Part shown: one piece after another, positions 1 to 8,074 of the stretch
How positions within the stretch are numbered: position 1 is the first letter of the stretch
Layout: each line of letters opens with the position of its first letter
NCBI GenBank assembly: GCA_021770245.1
Contig: JAETRI010000023.1
Location: 1 to 45,117 of the forward strand
DNA: 45,117 nucleotides
Source of the DNA: Lachnospiraceae bacterium
GTDB taxonomy: Bacteria > Bacillota > Clostridia > Lachnospirales > Lachnospiraceae
Direction: 5' to 3'
The notes under the pieces: model-generated
Told to the model about the DNA's origin: nothing
Seen by the model: only the letters and a program-made list of their open reading frames with translations
Database searches by the model: none
Translations under genes and position numbers: made by a program

Positions 1-90
1 CACTACGGGAATCCGTCCAACCACCACCACTACATAGGCTACTGCACAAAGCATGGCGGTAGTGGTTATCTTTTTTGTCTTGCTGTCCAT
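1..90 (-). CDS. ribU: ECF transporter S component, RibU-like (5' part only)
   Basis: Only the first 30 codons lie in the window; the gene runs off the left edge. The visible start reads MDSKTKKITTTAMLCAVAYV and then GRIPVV, which is the usual N-terminus of ECF S components: a short basic leader, a first membrane helix with the small-residue A-M-L-x-A-x-A-Y pattern, and a following GRIP turn. I chose the ATG at 90 because AGGAGG lies 9 nt upstream; the ATG at 97 would sit only 2 nt from it. The assignment to riboflavin uptake rests mainly on the FMN riboswitch and terminator directly upstream. Family knowledge: RibU binds riboflavin in the membrane and works with the shared EcfAAT energising module. 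Probably host chromosome rather than the mobile element. Confidence 0.75.
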   Translation of the reverse strand, partial: MDSKTKKITTTAMLCAVAYVVVVVGRIPVV

Positions 91-106
91 ATACCATTTC
101 CTCCTG

Positions 107-149
107 AAAATAAAAAATTAGCACCTGAATCTGTATATCATTCAGGTGC
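107..149 (-). terminator. Riboswitch-controlled intrinsic terminator before ribU-like gene
   Basis: A perfect 10-bp stem (GCACCTGAAT at 121-130 with its complement at 140-149) has a 9-nt loop and, read on the minus strand, is followed by a T-rich tail (TAATTTTTTATTTT, 120-107). It lies between the FMN aptamer and the AGGAGG of the downstream gene, the expected place for the expression platform of a transcription-attenuating FMN riboswitch. Confidence 0.85.
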
Positions 150-213
150 CGGGAAATCAAAGCAACATCATACGGCAGTATGGAAACAGCAGCATACCGC
201 ATAATGTAATTTC

Positions 214-345
214 ATCTTCTTCTATCCAGACTATACTGTTGGTTTTGGAATCACACCAAATCCTGACTTGGACACCTGCCAAGTCCTGCGTTTTCACGCT
301 CGCGGACTTTACCGCCAATCGGGAATCTCACCCTGCCCTGAAGAT
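214..345 (-). promoter_or_regulatory. FMN riboswitch (RFN element)
   Basis: On the minus strand the conserved FMN aptamer blocks appear in order: ATCTTC opening P1, AGGGCAGGGTGAGATTCCC, GGCGGTAAAGTCCGCGAGC, a variable hairpin arm, GGTGTGATTCC, an ACCAACAGT block, AGTCTGGAT and the closing GAAGAT of P1 (plus-strand 219-214 pairing with 345-340). These match the family consensus closely. In this class FMN binding favours the downstream terminator and shuts off riboflavin uptake or synthesis. Confidence 0.95.
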
Positions 346-370
346 ATATCATTATTCAGTTGTCTGGGTA

Positions 371-399
371 ATCATACCGCTTAAATCGCCCCTTTGCAA
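371..399 (-). promoter_or_regulatory. Sigma-A-type promoter for the FMN riboswitch transcript
   Basis: Read on the minus strand, TTGCAA (399-394) and TATGAT (376-371) are separated by exactly 17 bp, and transcription would start about 20 nt before the first paired base of the aptamer. This is a good housekeeping promoter in the right place. Confidence 0.7.
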
Positions 400-594
400 T
401 ACTGCGGAATGATTTCGGAAGAATTTCGGAAATGTAGTCCCAAAGGAAAGATATATTCTGTCCGTATTTTCATAGACCTATATTTCTTCCGCCCTCATTC
501 CATCTCCCTGAACGTGCCAGCCATTCCTCCTACAATGCTCCACTGGCACTGCATAGAGGATTTTAGATTTTCCGTGCTTTTCTGATATGCCAAG
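400..594. other. Intergenic stretch without a supported gene
   Basis: Between the riboswitch promoter and the end of the hydrolase gene I see no convincing coding region on either strand. There is one 7-bp inverted repeat with a long loop (GTGCCAG near 519 and CTGGCAC near 543) and, on the minus strand, an AGGAGG followed by a nine-codon ORF, which is too short to call. Confidence 0.4.
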
Positions 595-1473
595 CTACAC
601 CCTCTGCCAGAGCAGCATACAGTCCTGAATTTCAGCCGACAATTTCCCATTATCTTTCAGCCACGAAAGGTAGGAGCGCACCGTGCTGCCCACCAATACA
701 TACTGCTCAAAGTTCATGGTAAGCCCATAGCCCTTGAACACTTCCTGCAAAATTCTCTCAAAGCACATCGGCTCCCCACAGATGGATAGAATCCTGCCCG
801 CCACCTCATGTATTTTATCCCTATTGTATCGGACAAGTTCCTTTATATCGGCAGACACCTCCGCATGGGCGGGAACGAACATGGCAGCTTCCATCCCCTC
901 CACCATATCCAGTGTTTCCAGATAAGCGCCCACATCATAAATGAACGAAACGGCATACTTATCCAGCGTCTCCCTGCTGCTGATGCAGTCCGCAAGGAAC
1001 ACCACACCGTCCGGCATGCGGAATCCCACCATGTCAAAGAAATGCCCCGGCAGAGGTATCACTTCAATCTCCTTCGGGAAACTTTCGTCTAAAAAATCTG
1101 TCACATCGCTCTCCTGCGCCATCAGGAACTTATGCCGCAAATCCTTACACGGATAACCACCATAAAGGAAAGATGGCTCCAAGACCGGGTATTTTGTGAA
1201 AGCCGCCTCTATGCCGCCGGAATAAATCTTACATCCCGTCTGCCCCTGCAGATATTTGTTCCCGCCGATATGATCTGCATTGGAGTGGGTATTCAGTATG
1301 GCGGTCAGATGCCATCCATTTTTTTCCAGTATCTGTCTGACCTTCCTTCCGGCATCCTTATCGTTCCCGCTGTCAACCAGATAAACATTATCCTTGTCCG
1401 CCACATAGATGCCGATCTTTGCCGGACAGTTTATGTAATAGCATTTCTCACTGACTTGTATCAGTTCATACAT
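595..1473 (-). CDS. MBL-fold metallo-hydrolase
   Basis: A 292-residue protein of the metallo-beta-lactamase fold, the family that includes glyoxalase II and many thioester or lactone hydrolases. Visible signatures are the beta-strand pair before the active site (VYLVDSG near 30-36), the zinc loop THSNADHIGG (62-71), a second metal histidine in PLPGHFFDMVG near 139-149, an aspartate in VFLADC near 157, and PAHAEV near 200. The canonical HxHxDH is HSNADH here: the second His is Asn, so metal site 1 may be altered, as in a recognised subset of the family. Start supported by GGAGG 9 nt upstream; a TATAAT -10 box sits at 1558-1553. Substrate not predictable. Confidence 0.85.
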   Translation of the reverse strand: MYELIQVSEKCYYINCPAKIGIYVADKDNVYLVDSGNDKDAGRKVRQILEKNGWHLTAILNTHSNADHIGGNKYLQGQTGCKIYSGGIEAAFTKYPVLEPSFLYGGYPCKDLRHKFLMAQESDVTDFLDESFPKEIEVIPLPGHFFDMVGFRMPDGVVFLADCISSRETLDKYAVSFIYDVGAYLETLDMVEGMEAAMFVPAHAEVSADIKELVRYNRDKIHEVAGRILSICGEPMCFERILQEVFKGYGLTMNFEQYVLVGSTVRSYLSWLKDNGKLSAEIQDCMLLWQRV

Positions 1474-1621
1474 TTTCCGTTTCCTCCTTTTTCCGCTGTT
1501 TCCTATTACTTCGGCAGAAAGCCGTTCCTGCTAAAGCAAGGGCATCCTCTGAATTATACCATAGAACTTTTCTATTTTTTACCCGATGGTACGAAACGGC
1601 TATTTTCCGGGAATGAAAAGC

Positions 1622-1648
1622 AAAAAGGGACTACACAAGCATCCCTTT
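1622..1648 (-). terminator. Intrinsic terminator downstream of the DUF2971 gene
   Basis: AAAGGGA (1624-1630) pairs with TCCCTTT (1642-1648) around an 11-nt loop; on the minus strand the stem runs into TTTTTGCTTTT. It lies about 110 bp past the DUF2971 stop codon. The plus-strand side is also T-rich, so it may work in both directions. Confidence 0.6.
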
Positions 1649-1760
1649 CCTTTTATTATCATCTTTTTCGATTTATTTTAGTCTATATACAATATGACCC
1701 CTATTGGATAATACCGTTCTTTCTAAAAAAGCCTCTGCCGTTTTACCCTCTCCCCTGCAA

Positions 1761-2780
1761 TTACAACTTATCAGGCACTTCCGCAAGTTCCAACTCATCA
1801 TCTTCCGATATTCTCACCTCAAAAATTGCAGAGATTCCCGCTGCTTTCGCTGCATCAATAACTGAATCCTTCGCATCTTTTTCAATGTTCAGCCCAAGTA
1901 TGACACAATAAGGACGCCACTTTTTGCACACTGGCTCCTGCAAATAATATGGCGTATTAAGAATGCCTCGCCATTCAGCATCATACTCATGGCATTTCTT
2001 TTTAATAAGTATAATCTTCTCCCGCTCCCAGGTATGATTCGGAAGATACTTTACTAAAGGATCATTATGGTTGCTGTCTAAATTCTCCAGTATTTTATGC
2101 ACTGCATAATCTCTCGCATACATTGTAGCATCATACTTTTCATCAGAGTAGCAAACCGGATATATGCTAAAGCCTAAATCTTTTCTATCACATCCTGTAC
2201 AAACATCTTCCGTTCCGCACAAAAATAATGAACTGTCAATCCTATCATAAACAACTGTAAAGCCCTTGTGCTGATCTGCATATTTTAACCACAAATTTTC
2301 ATTTTTCCATGTATCCGAAAAGCAAACAGAATAAACTTCCTTACGCAACTGATTTCTCAACTCTTTAAAAAAATTATATGAAGCATTCCCTATAAAATCA
2401 ATATTGGAGTTTGACAATGCCATTTTGCACACTTCCATAGGAATCCCAAAAATATTTGCAAAACCAGCAATCTCTTTTTCATAATTTTCCACATTACCGA
2501 CTACTTGTCTAATTTTCTCATAAACCAATTTTCGATCTATTCTAATATATGTATCAAAAGGATCGTCATAATAATTTGAAGTTGAGAAAAACAATTTATT
2601 TTCCTTAAGCGCCGAAAGTGTTCTGTCATTTACAGCACGATACCTATATAAAAATCTTGGAAATTTCATTGTGCCCATCAATCGATCGATATCACTCTGC
2701 ATATCTTTTCCATCAAGGCTACACAAAGTATCCCAAAACTTTTTCCGTTCTTCAATATTCATACTCCATTCTTCATTCAT
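1761..2780 (-). CDS. DUF2971 family protein
   Basis: A 339-residue soluble protein recognised by the DUF2971 signatures: LYRYRAV followed by FFSTSNYYDDPFDTY in the N-terminal third, and VYSVCFSDTWKNENLWLKYA plus GFTVVYD in the middle. The family has no proven activity but is repeatedly found in bacterial defence islands. Start at ATG 2780 is supported by AAAGGAG 9 nt upstream. It lies 72 bp downstream of the AbiJ/nuclease-like gene on the same strand and is followed by a terminator, so the two form a plausible two-gene unit. The region is more AT-rich than the conjugation block to its right. Confidence 0.75.
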   Translation of the reverse strand: MNEEWSMNIEERKKFWDTLCSLDGKDMQSDIDRLMGTMKFPRFLYRYRAVNDRTLSALKENKLFFSTSNYYDDPFDTYIRIDRKLVYEKIRQVVGNVENYEKEIAGFANIFGIPMEVCKMALSNSNIDFIGNASYNFFKELRNQLRKEVYSVCFSDTWKNENLWLKYADQHKGFTVVYDRIDSSLFLCGTEDVCTGCDRKDLGFSIYPVCYSDEKYDATMYARDYAVHKILENLDSNHNDPLVKYLPNHTWEREKIILIKKKCHEYDAEWRGILNTPYYLQEPVCKKWRPYCVILGLNIEKDAKDSVIDAAKAAGISAIFEVRISEDDELELAEVPDKL

Positions 2781-2852
2781 CTCTATGCACTCCTTTAAAT
2801 ACTTTTTTGAAAATGTTATATCCCATTTAGAACAAATACCGTTTTCTGCTCT

Positions 2853-4193
2853 TCACAAAATAAGCTCATATCGTTCAAAAAGTTTATCGAAAAAATCACA
2901 TATCATTCTTTTAGCATTGGCCTCATCCTGGAACTCGTACCCGCCAAATCGATATACCTCATATCCTTTCAGTCGCAGTGTCCTATCGTCCTTTACCATC
3001 TCTGCATATAATGATGGCTCAGCTTTCCCATTCAAGGAATAGTGCTGCTGTCCGTCTAATTCAAAAACGATCTGCACTCCTCCTGACAAAAGCATCAAAA
3101 AATCCATTCTCTGATGCGAATACACGACTTTTCCATTTCTTTGATATTTGCTACGAGGATCATAATGTAAATACACCTGCGGAACTAATGCCGGAATATC
3201 TTTCTTCACTGGATGGCGGTAGTAATTGTAATATGTCCTGAAAAAAATTTTTTCAATTTCCGAATCCAAAGATTCTCTCAATCTTCCATACAATCCCAAT
3301 TCCGGATCACCATCGTTCTCTTTATTATTTTCTTTCCACCAGTCAATCAGCGTATTCCACTGTAGGCCATCTGCTCCAGCTTCAAAATTATAAAGTAGGC
3401 AGTTATCAGTATCCCCTATCAGCCGCAGTTCATTACTGATTGAATTTTCAATAGTAATATCCGGCTTTTGGCCGACCGGTGCAAAAATGAGATTTTTTAA
3501 TTCTCCCTCCACAATTCTTCTTTTTCCTACGCTGTAATGCGGAACTCCTGACTTTTGGGAACTGATATATAATTCATATCCATCTTCCTTAATTATCCCA
3601 TTTATCCCTTGGACATATTTCTTCTGTTCTTCCCCCTCTCTCACTTCTGGTTTCACCAGACACTCTAAAAATTTAATAAATGTTTCATCAGACAGATACT
3701 TGATCTCCAATCGGTTTATAAGCAATTCCTTATACGACATTGTCTTATCCCGCTTTACAGCAGACATAATTTCTTCACCTACAGTTATTCCAATAAAAAA
3801 ATCCGGGACTTCGGACATATTCCAAATAAATGAGAGAAAATCATCTAAACTCATTCTCCCTTCCATATCACCTAAAGAATCCAAAAAATCAACAATTCGC
3901 CTTCTCGTGACAAATGAAAATTCTAACTCCGTATCGGCTAAATAAGGCTCCATCGCTTTTATCATTGCCGTGCTCTCAAATTCTTTCGCTATCCTTCTCG
4001 CCAATTTCCAAATATCATCATCCGATAACTTTTCCAACCCATTTAAAACATATTTCCGCTTACTATGCATTGGTTCAAGTCCATCATCCGGTTCAATCCC
4101 ATATGTACTGCATGCTTCGTTCAGGTCATATGCCTTATATTCACAGGCAAATCTATCTGCAATTACATCCCTTAATTCATCAACCTTCCTCAT
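2853..4193 (-). CDS. AbiJ-NTD-like protein with C-terminal DUF559/VSR-like nuclease
   Basis: A 446-residue protein. The first ~100 residues (MRKVDELRDVIADRF onward, with the LSDDDIWKLARRIA segment) resemble the AbiJ N-terminal domain type 3 of abortive-infection proteins. The last ~75 residues contain FELDGQQHYS (about 377-386), then DDRTLRLKGYEVYRF, which is the ExDGxxH plus D-R-x-L-R-x-G-Y-x-V-x-R-F pattern of DUF559/VSR-type PD-(D/E)XK endonucleases. An ATG 75 bp further upstream exists, but the ATG at 4193 follows GGGAGGAAG at 5 nt spacing and is preferred. Inference: a sensor or oligomerisation module joined to a nuclease, consistent with anti-phage abortive infection. Domain calls are by eye. 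Confidence 0.65.
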   Translation of the reverse strand: MRKVDELRDVIADRFACEYKAYDLNEACSTYGIEPDDGLEPMHSKRKYVLNGLEKLSDDDIWKLARRIAKEFESTAMIKAMEPYLADTELEFSFVTRRRIVDFLDSLGDMEGRMSLDDFLSFIWNMSEVPDFFIGITVGEEIMSAVKRDKTMSYKELLINRLEIKYLSDETFIKFLECLVKPEVREGEEQKKYVQGINGIIKEDGYELYISSQKSGVPHYSVGKRRIVEGELKNLIFAPVGQKPDITIENSISNELRLIGDTDNCLLYNFEAGADGLQWNTLIDWWKENNKENDGDPELGLYGRLRESLDSEIEKIFFRTYYNYYRHPVKKDIPALVPQVYLHYDPRSKYQRNGKVVYSHQRMDFLMLLSGGVQIVFELDGQQHYSLNGKAEPSLYAEMVKDDRTLRLKGYEVYRFGGYEFQDEANAKRMICDFFDKLFERYELIL

Positions 4194-4283
4194 ATCTTCC
4201 TCCCTGATCTTACAACAGTATTTTATCATAACATCCCATATTTTACTATGTATTTTCCCAGATCGCACAAATTCGCAAGCAAT

Positions 4284-4303
4284 GCAATCTTACGTAAGAT
4301 TGC
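4284..4303. repeat. Perfect 20-bp palindrome
   Basis: GCAATCTTACGTAAGATTGC reads the same on both strands without a spacer. It lies about 90 bp upstream of the AbiJ/nuclease-like gene start, so a dimeric repressor operator is plausible; an end-binding or recombinase site is an alternative. Confidence 0.8.
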
Positions 4304-4305
4304 GT

Positions 4306-4343
4306 ATTTAGCAGGATTTCCGTTCCCGGAATTCCTGCTAAAT
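4306..4343. repeat. 16-bp inverted repeat with 4-nt loop
   Basis: ATTTAGCAGGA (4306-4316) pairs with TCCTGCTAAAT (4333-4343); after one T-T mismatch the stem continues for 5 more pairs (TTCCG with CGGAA) around a TTCC loop. No T-run follows on either strand, which argues against an ordinary terminator. It starts only 2 bp after the 20-bp palindrome. Confidence 0.8.
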
Positions 4344-4583
4344 GCGTAACCTCACCGTCTTCCTATGTAGTGCCGAAAACAGCGTGTTTACAGGCTTTGT
4401 GAGGTTTCTGCAACTTTATCCACTGGAAACAAAGGTACCTCTGAGTTCTAGGGTTATCACTTTTTTATTTGCAAGTGATTTATTTACTATCTCGCAATAA
4501 ATTATTCATGTTAAAACTGAAATATTAGTTCATTCCACTTTTCACCTCTCATTAGTACAATCTTACTGGGAGGTGAACAAATA

Positions 4584-4907
4584 GTGGAAGATAAACATGT
4601 ACATTTTGGGCTGGCAATCAAAAACGCACGGATGGATTGCGGCCTGACACAGGAAGCACTGGCAGAACGGGCCGGCATCAGCTGCCGTTACCTTATCGCC
4701 ATTGAAAACGAAGGGCGTATCCCAAAACTCCCTACTGTCTATCGGCTGATACATAGCCTGCACATCTCTGCAGACCGGATTTTTTACCCCGAACAACCAT
4801 CAGAGGGTTCTGAGCGGGCGCAGCTTATCCATATGCTGGAAGCTTGTTCTGACCGGGATATCCATATCCTTCTTACTGCTGCCAGGACTATGCTGCAGGA
4901 ACAATGA
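4584..4907 (+). CDS. Xre-family HTH transcriptional regulator
   Basis: A 107-residue protein with a single N-terminal Cro/CI-type helix-turn-helix: FGLAIKNARMDCGLTQEALAERAGIS forms helices 1-3 and YLIAIENEGRIPKLPTVYRL helices 3-4. The C-terminal ~40 residues are helical and probably dimerise. The start is a GTG at 4584, with GGGAGGTG about 8 nt upstream. It is divergent from the defence-like module and ends in a strong terminator, so it is a single-gene unit. It may control the palindrome upstream; this is inference from position. Confidence 0.85.
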   Translation: MEDKHVHFGLAIKNARMDCGLTQEALAERAGISCRYLIAIENEGRIPKLPTVYRLIHSLHISADRIFYPEQPSEGSERAQLIHMLEACSDRDIHILLTAARTMLQEQ

Positions 4908-4910
4908 GCA

Positions 4911-4948
4911 AAGAACCATTTCCCGCTTTCTTTTGGGAAGTGGTTCTT
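4911..4948 (+). terminator. Intrinsic terminator of the first Xre gene
   Basis: AAGAACCATTTCCC pairs with GGGAAGTGGTTCTT over 14 positions with one G-U wobble and a 10-nt loop, followed by T-rich sequence. It begins 3 bp after the Xre stop codon. Confidence 0.8.
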
Positions 4949-5009
4949 CGCCTGTTCTTTTGTCTGTTGGTTTTTATATATTTTTTTACGAAGGCATTCC
5001 CAGCACAGT

Positions 5010-5237
5010 TCATGCCCTGTTCTGCCTCACTTTCCCTGCCAGATAGCGCACCGCTTCCTCCGGAGTAGGGATCTCTCCCTGACGGGGCATCCTGTTCTGG
5101 TAGGCTTTTGTGATCTCATTATTGTTCTGTGGATCTGTATATGCCTCTGTAAGCGCCGCCTGCATCTCCTGCCGGACTTCCTTCGCACTGACTCCATGCT
5201 TCCTTGCCAACTCCCGATATATCTTCCGCATGCTCAT
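5010..5237 (-). CDS. Small Spo0A C-terminal-like DNA-binding protein
   Basis: A 75-residue protein (MSMRKIYRELARKHGVSAKE at the N-terminus, then VRQEMQAALTEAY) that resembles the helical DNA-binding domain at the C-terminus of Spo0A, without any receiver domain. Stand-alone proteins of this type occur on Clostridia mobile elements. A start 15 bp upstream is possible, but the sequence GGAGGAG lies inside that extension, 6 nt before the ATG at 5237, which fixes the shorter form. It is divergent from the next Xre gene; the shared 148-bp gap contains imperfect ATAATCGC / GCGATATTAT repeats that could be operators. Target unknown. Confidence 0.65.
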   Translation of the reverse strand: MSMRKIYRELARKHGVSAKEVRQEMQAALTEAYTDPQNNNEITKAYQNRMPRQGEIPTPEEAVRYLAGKVRQNRA

Positions 5238-5385
5238 GAAAATCTCCTCCATTGTAAAAACTATAATCGCCTGTTTCTTTTGATTATAAGCGATATTATT
5301 ATCTTTTTCAACAAAAACAAGCGCTACAATCGCTCGCTTTCACCCTGTACAGGGCTTAAGATTAACACATTGGGAGGATATCAAA

Positions 5386-5703
5386 ATGGATGAACAGTTT
5401 ATCCGGGACCGTATCTCCAGTCTCCGTCAGGAAAAACGGGTCTCTGAACGAAAGATGAGCCTAGATCTGGGCCACAGCACCAGCTATATCCGCAGCATCA
5501 CATCCGGCAGGGCACTGCCATCCATGAGTGAATTCCTGTATATCTGCGAATATCTGGGCGTGACACCCATGGAATTCTTTAACGAGGAGAAGGCAACCAC
5601 TCTGACACAGCAGAAAGCAATTGAACACATTTACTCCATGTCCGATGAGGACATCTGGCTACTGATCGGTTTCATTGAGCGGATGAAGATGGGCGGAAAG
5701 TAA
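5386..5703 (+). CDS. Xre-family HTH transcriptional regulator
   Basis: A 105-residue regulator. Helix-turn-helix residues span about 9-60: ISSLRQEKRVSERKMSLDLG, the recognition helix STSYIRSITSGRA and MSEFLYICEYLGVTPMEFF. The remaining 40 residues (MSDEDIWLLIGFIERMK) are typical of small phage- and ICE-type repressors. GGGAGG lies 9 nt before the ATG. It is divergent from the Spo0A-like gene, a common layout for an element's control region. A weak hairpin with a T6 run (5702-5738) follows the stop. Confidence 0.85.
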   Translation: MDEQFIRDRISSLRQEKRVSERKMSLDLGHSTSYIRSITSGRALPSMSEFLYICEYLGVTPMEFFNEEKATTLTQQKAIEHIYSMSDEDIWLLIGFIERMKMGGK

Positions 5704-5947
5704 CAGGTGGTGTCGAAGATATCGATGCTGCCTGTTTTTTAGAAACACACATTCCCCTCTCCTTCACCTGTTATCCTGATCTCTTAAACACTTACGCCGA
5801 TCTCCATCTCCCCCTCTCCTCTTCTATCCCATTTCACTCTTCTCCCATATCCAGGAACTGATTTCTTTATTTTTTTTCTGTCCATAAGTCTTTGTTAAAG
5901 TGGGACCTTCTGGCCGGTCCACCATGAACCCCTCCTGGGTTCACCTG
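5704..5947. other. Gene-free boundary between control region and conjugation operon
   Basis: This stretch lies between the plus-strand Xre gene and the end of the long minus-strand operon. It is pyrimidine-rich on the plus strand. It holds the weak plus-strand terminator (AACAGG 5702-5707 with CCTGTT 5731-5736 and Ts) and a 7-bp stem TGAACCC / GGGTTCA near 5926-5943. No ORF is supported. Confidence 0.4.
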
Positions 5948-5980
5948 TAAAAAAGCAGACTCTCCCCCTGGCGGAGATCT
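5948..5980 (-). terminator. Terminator at the end of the conjugation operon
   Basis: Read on the minus strand, AGATCTCC and GGAGAGTCT form an 8-bp stem with a single-base bulge, followed by GCTTTTTT. It begins about 6 bp after the last gene's stop codon, as expected for the 3' end of the long right-to-left transcript. Confidence 0.6.
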
Positions 5981-5985
5981 CATTT

Positions 5986-6240
5986 TTAAAGAAGGGTATA
6001 GAGATTGGATGTATAACTTCCATTCTCCCGGTACCGGAATTCCTTTTTCACATATCCGGCTCTGACCAGATCATCCAGCGCGCGTTTTATGGTGCTGCGG
6101 GACATCCCCAGCTCCCTGGCCATGGTAGGGATGGCAGGCCAGCAGCTCCTGTCCCGGTCTGCCCGATCATGCAGATACATATAGACTGCTACGGCCCGGT
6201 GCGACAGACCGGAGGCATAGATTGTTTCAAAATATCCCAT
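5986..6240 (-). CDS. Small winged-helix (HTH_36-type) DNA-binding protein
   Basis: An 84-residue protein that is almost entirely one helix-turn-helix domain: LSHRAVAVYMYLHDRADRD, then CWPAIPTMARELGMSRSTIK and RALDDLVRAGYVKKE, ending in a wing-like strand pair. This arrangement is like the HTH of replication-initiator and DnaD-type proteins on Gram-positive mobile elements. It lies 13 bp behind the coupling-protein gene, so it is the last gene of the transfer operon. GGAGG lies 5 nt before the ATG. Role unknown; replication or regulation of the element is a guess. Confidence 0.7.
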   Translation of the reverse strand: MGYFETIYASGLSHRAVAVYMYLHDRADRDRSCWPAIPTMARELGMSRSTIKRALDDLVRAGYVKKEFRYRENGSYTSNLYTLL

Positions 6241-6253
6241 ATCTCCTCCCTCT

Positions 6254-8074
6254 TTAATCTGTCCGCAGCGGCGGCCTGGAAGCGGGCCTGTGAGGCTGCA
6301 GCGGGACGGTATGCTCCGTTACCTGCCCCTGGCTCATACCGCCGCTTACAGGCGGTCCAGGCGGCTCTGGCGGCTCTTCAAACACTTCCATGTCATCATC
6401 CATCTGTCTTCGTAGGATCTCCTGCTCCAGCGTCAGCCGGTCCGCATAAGAAACAACTCTTGCCGCATGCTGCTCCGCCACATATCCTTCTTCAAATTCG
6501 ATCCCCCATTTAAAAAACAGCCGCAGCTCTGTCCGCATGGGATGACATCCGGTCTTGGCCAGAATGAAATGCCCTTTCGGAAGGGACTTCAGCTCATCCG
6601 GGGTCATAAGGGGACGCTGGATCATCTGCAGGCTCTGGCTGGGGTCATTTTTTCCCCTGCTGATGGAGCCGGACAGCACCGTTTTATTCCCCAGGGCCTT
6701 TGACAATACCTCCGCACTCTCCGAGTTCGGTGCAAATCCCCCGAACAGGATATCCTGACAGTTGTCGATGATGATCTCACTGCCCTCTTTCCCATAGTTC
6801 TTCTGCAGCTGGGCAAAGGACTGGATGATGGGAACCATACTGATACGGCGGGAGCGGCCTGCCGAGAACAGCATTTCCAGGGACTCGATCTTGGGGATGG
6901 TCCCGATCTCATCACCGAAGATCACCACACGGTTAGGCAGCTTCCCGCCATGTTCATCCGCGATGGACAACATCTCCCGGTAGATCTGTTGTAAAAACAG
7001 GCTGACCATAAAGTATTTCGTATTATCCTCCTCCGGCAAAACAATAAAGATTGCTGACTTTGAATTGCAGAAGGTCTCCGTATCCATGGAACCGTCAAAA
7101 CACAGGATCTGTTCCATCTCCGAGTCCAGAAATGCGTTCAATCTTGACATGGCCGTGGACAGTACAGAGGCCATGGCCTGATCTGCCGTGTTTAAGGCTG
7201 CCCCGGCAAACCACCTGGCCTTATGCTCCGGGGGAAGCTTCTGCATCAGCAGCTGGAACTGATTCTTTCCTTTCACCGGGGAGGGTGCCAGCAGATCCTG
7301 GATGAGCTTGAACACGCTGACAATGTGGCGCTGCTCCCTGGGACAGTATTCCGCGATCAGCAGGAGCACACTGGTCAGGAGTCCCTCAGCGGCATCATAG
7401 AAAAACGCATTCTGCCCATAGCTGGAAGAATCTGCTCCGGAGCTGATGATGGTCTTGGCTGTGATCTTGGCATATTTCTCTGCCCTGGCCTTGTATGCCA
7501 AGTTCTTCGGATCCTCCAGCCACAGATCCATATATTTATTAACCATCCCCAGGATATTGTCTCCATCAGAACGTGTGGGGTTCCGCAGATCCAGGATGGA
7601 TATTTTGTAGCCGTAGTATTTTTCTGCGATCCCCGCATAGTTCCGGAACAGGTCTCCTTTGGTATCCGTACAGAGAAAACTCATGCCGCTGGCACAGGCA
7701 TACTCGATACAGGGATAGAGAAAGTTGGCCGTTTTTCCTACACCGGCAGCACCGATCATCAGAAGATGGATGTCCCCGGAATCAATCAGGGCAGTGACAC
7801 CGCCATGAGAAAACTTCCCTCCCACCACGATGCCCTGTGTTTCCGGAAGATTCTTCCCCTGCCTCCACAGCTTCGGTTCATATGGGACATGGCTATAGGT
7901 TTTTTTGACCTCCATATCCGTGGCAAAGCGGGCCGTCCCATACTGGCCGTCCCCGACTGTTTTGGATTTGATCCCGTCCAGATTATAATGGCTGGACAGG
8001 AACGTGACCAGTCCCAGCAGGACGAACATCCCCAGCCCTGCACATACCAGAATCACGATCTGTGTCGTCTGCAT
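6254..8074 (-). CDS. VirD4/TraG-type type IV coupling protein
   Basis: A 606-residue membrane ATPase that brings the relaxase-DNA complex to the secretion channel. Evidence: an N-terminal membrane segment (IVILVCAGLGMFVLLGLVTF, residues about 6-25), Walker A GAAGVGKT near 108-115, DTKGDLFRNYAG after it, a Walker B-type VVIFGDEIGTIPK segment near 390, and a C-terminal proline-rich tail. This is the VirD4-like family common in Clostridia ICEs. An ORF extension to 8125 exists, but AGAGGAG 7 nt before the ATG at 8074 decides the start. The neighbouring TOPRIM protein, relaxase and T4SS genes support the role. It is likely the receptor for any co-transferred proteins. Confidence 0.93.
   Translation of the reverse strand: MQTTQIVILVCAGLGMFVLLGLVTFLSSHYNLDGIKSKTVGDGQYGTARFATDMEVKKTYSHVPYEPKLWRQGKNLPETQGIVVGGKFSHGGVTALIDSGDIHLLMIGAAGVGKTANFLYPCIEYACASGMSFLCTDTKGDLFRNYAGIAEKYYGYKISILDLRNPTRSDGDNILGMVNKYMDLWLEDPKNLAYKARAEKYAKITAKTIISSGADSSSYGQNAFFYDAAEGLLTSVLLLIAEYCPREQRHIVSVFKLIQDLLAPSPVKGKNQFQLLMQKLPPEHKARWFAGAALNTADQAMASVLSTAMSRLNAFLDSEMEQILCFDGSMDTETFCNSKSAIFIVLPEEDNTKYFMVSLFLQQIYREMLSIADEHGGKLPNRVVIFGDEIGTIPKIESLEMLFSAGRSRRISMVPIIQSFAQLQKNYGKEGSEIIIDNCQDILFGGFAPNSESAEVLSKALGNKTVLSGSISRGKNDPSQSLQMIQRPLMTPDELKSLPKGHFILAKTGCHPMRTELRLFFKWGIEFEEGYVAEQHAARVVSYADRLTLEQEILRRQMDDDMEVFEEPPEPPGPPVSGGMSQGQVTEHTVPLQPHRPASRPPLRTD

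Larger units (their letters stand above)
4270..4583. other. Intergenic region with strong palindromes
   Basis: About 310 bp without a gene between the defence-like module and the first Xre gene. It holds the two palindromes listed separately and a 7-bp inverted repeat with a 10-nt loop near 4457-4480. It should carry the divergent promoters of the flanking genes; a TATGAT box lies near 4220 on the minus strand. The gene content changes from chromosomal or defence to conjugation-linked across this stretch, so it is a candidate place for an element end, but no att repeat can be shown from one side. Confidence 0.4.
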
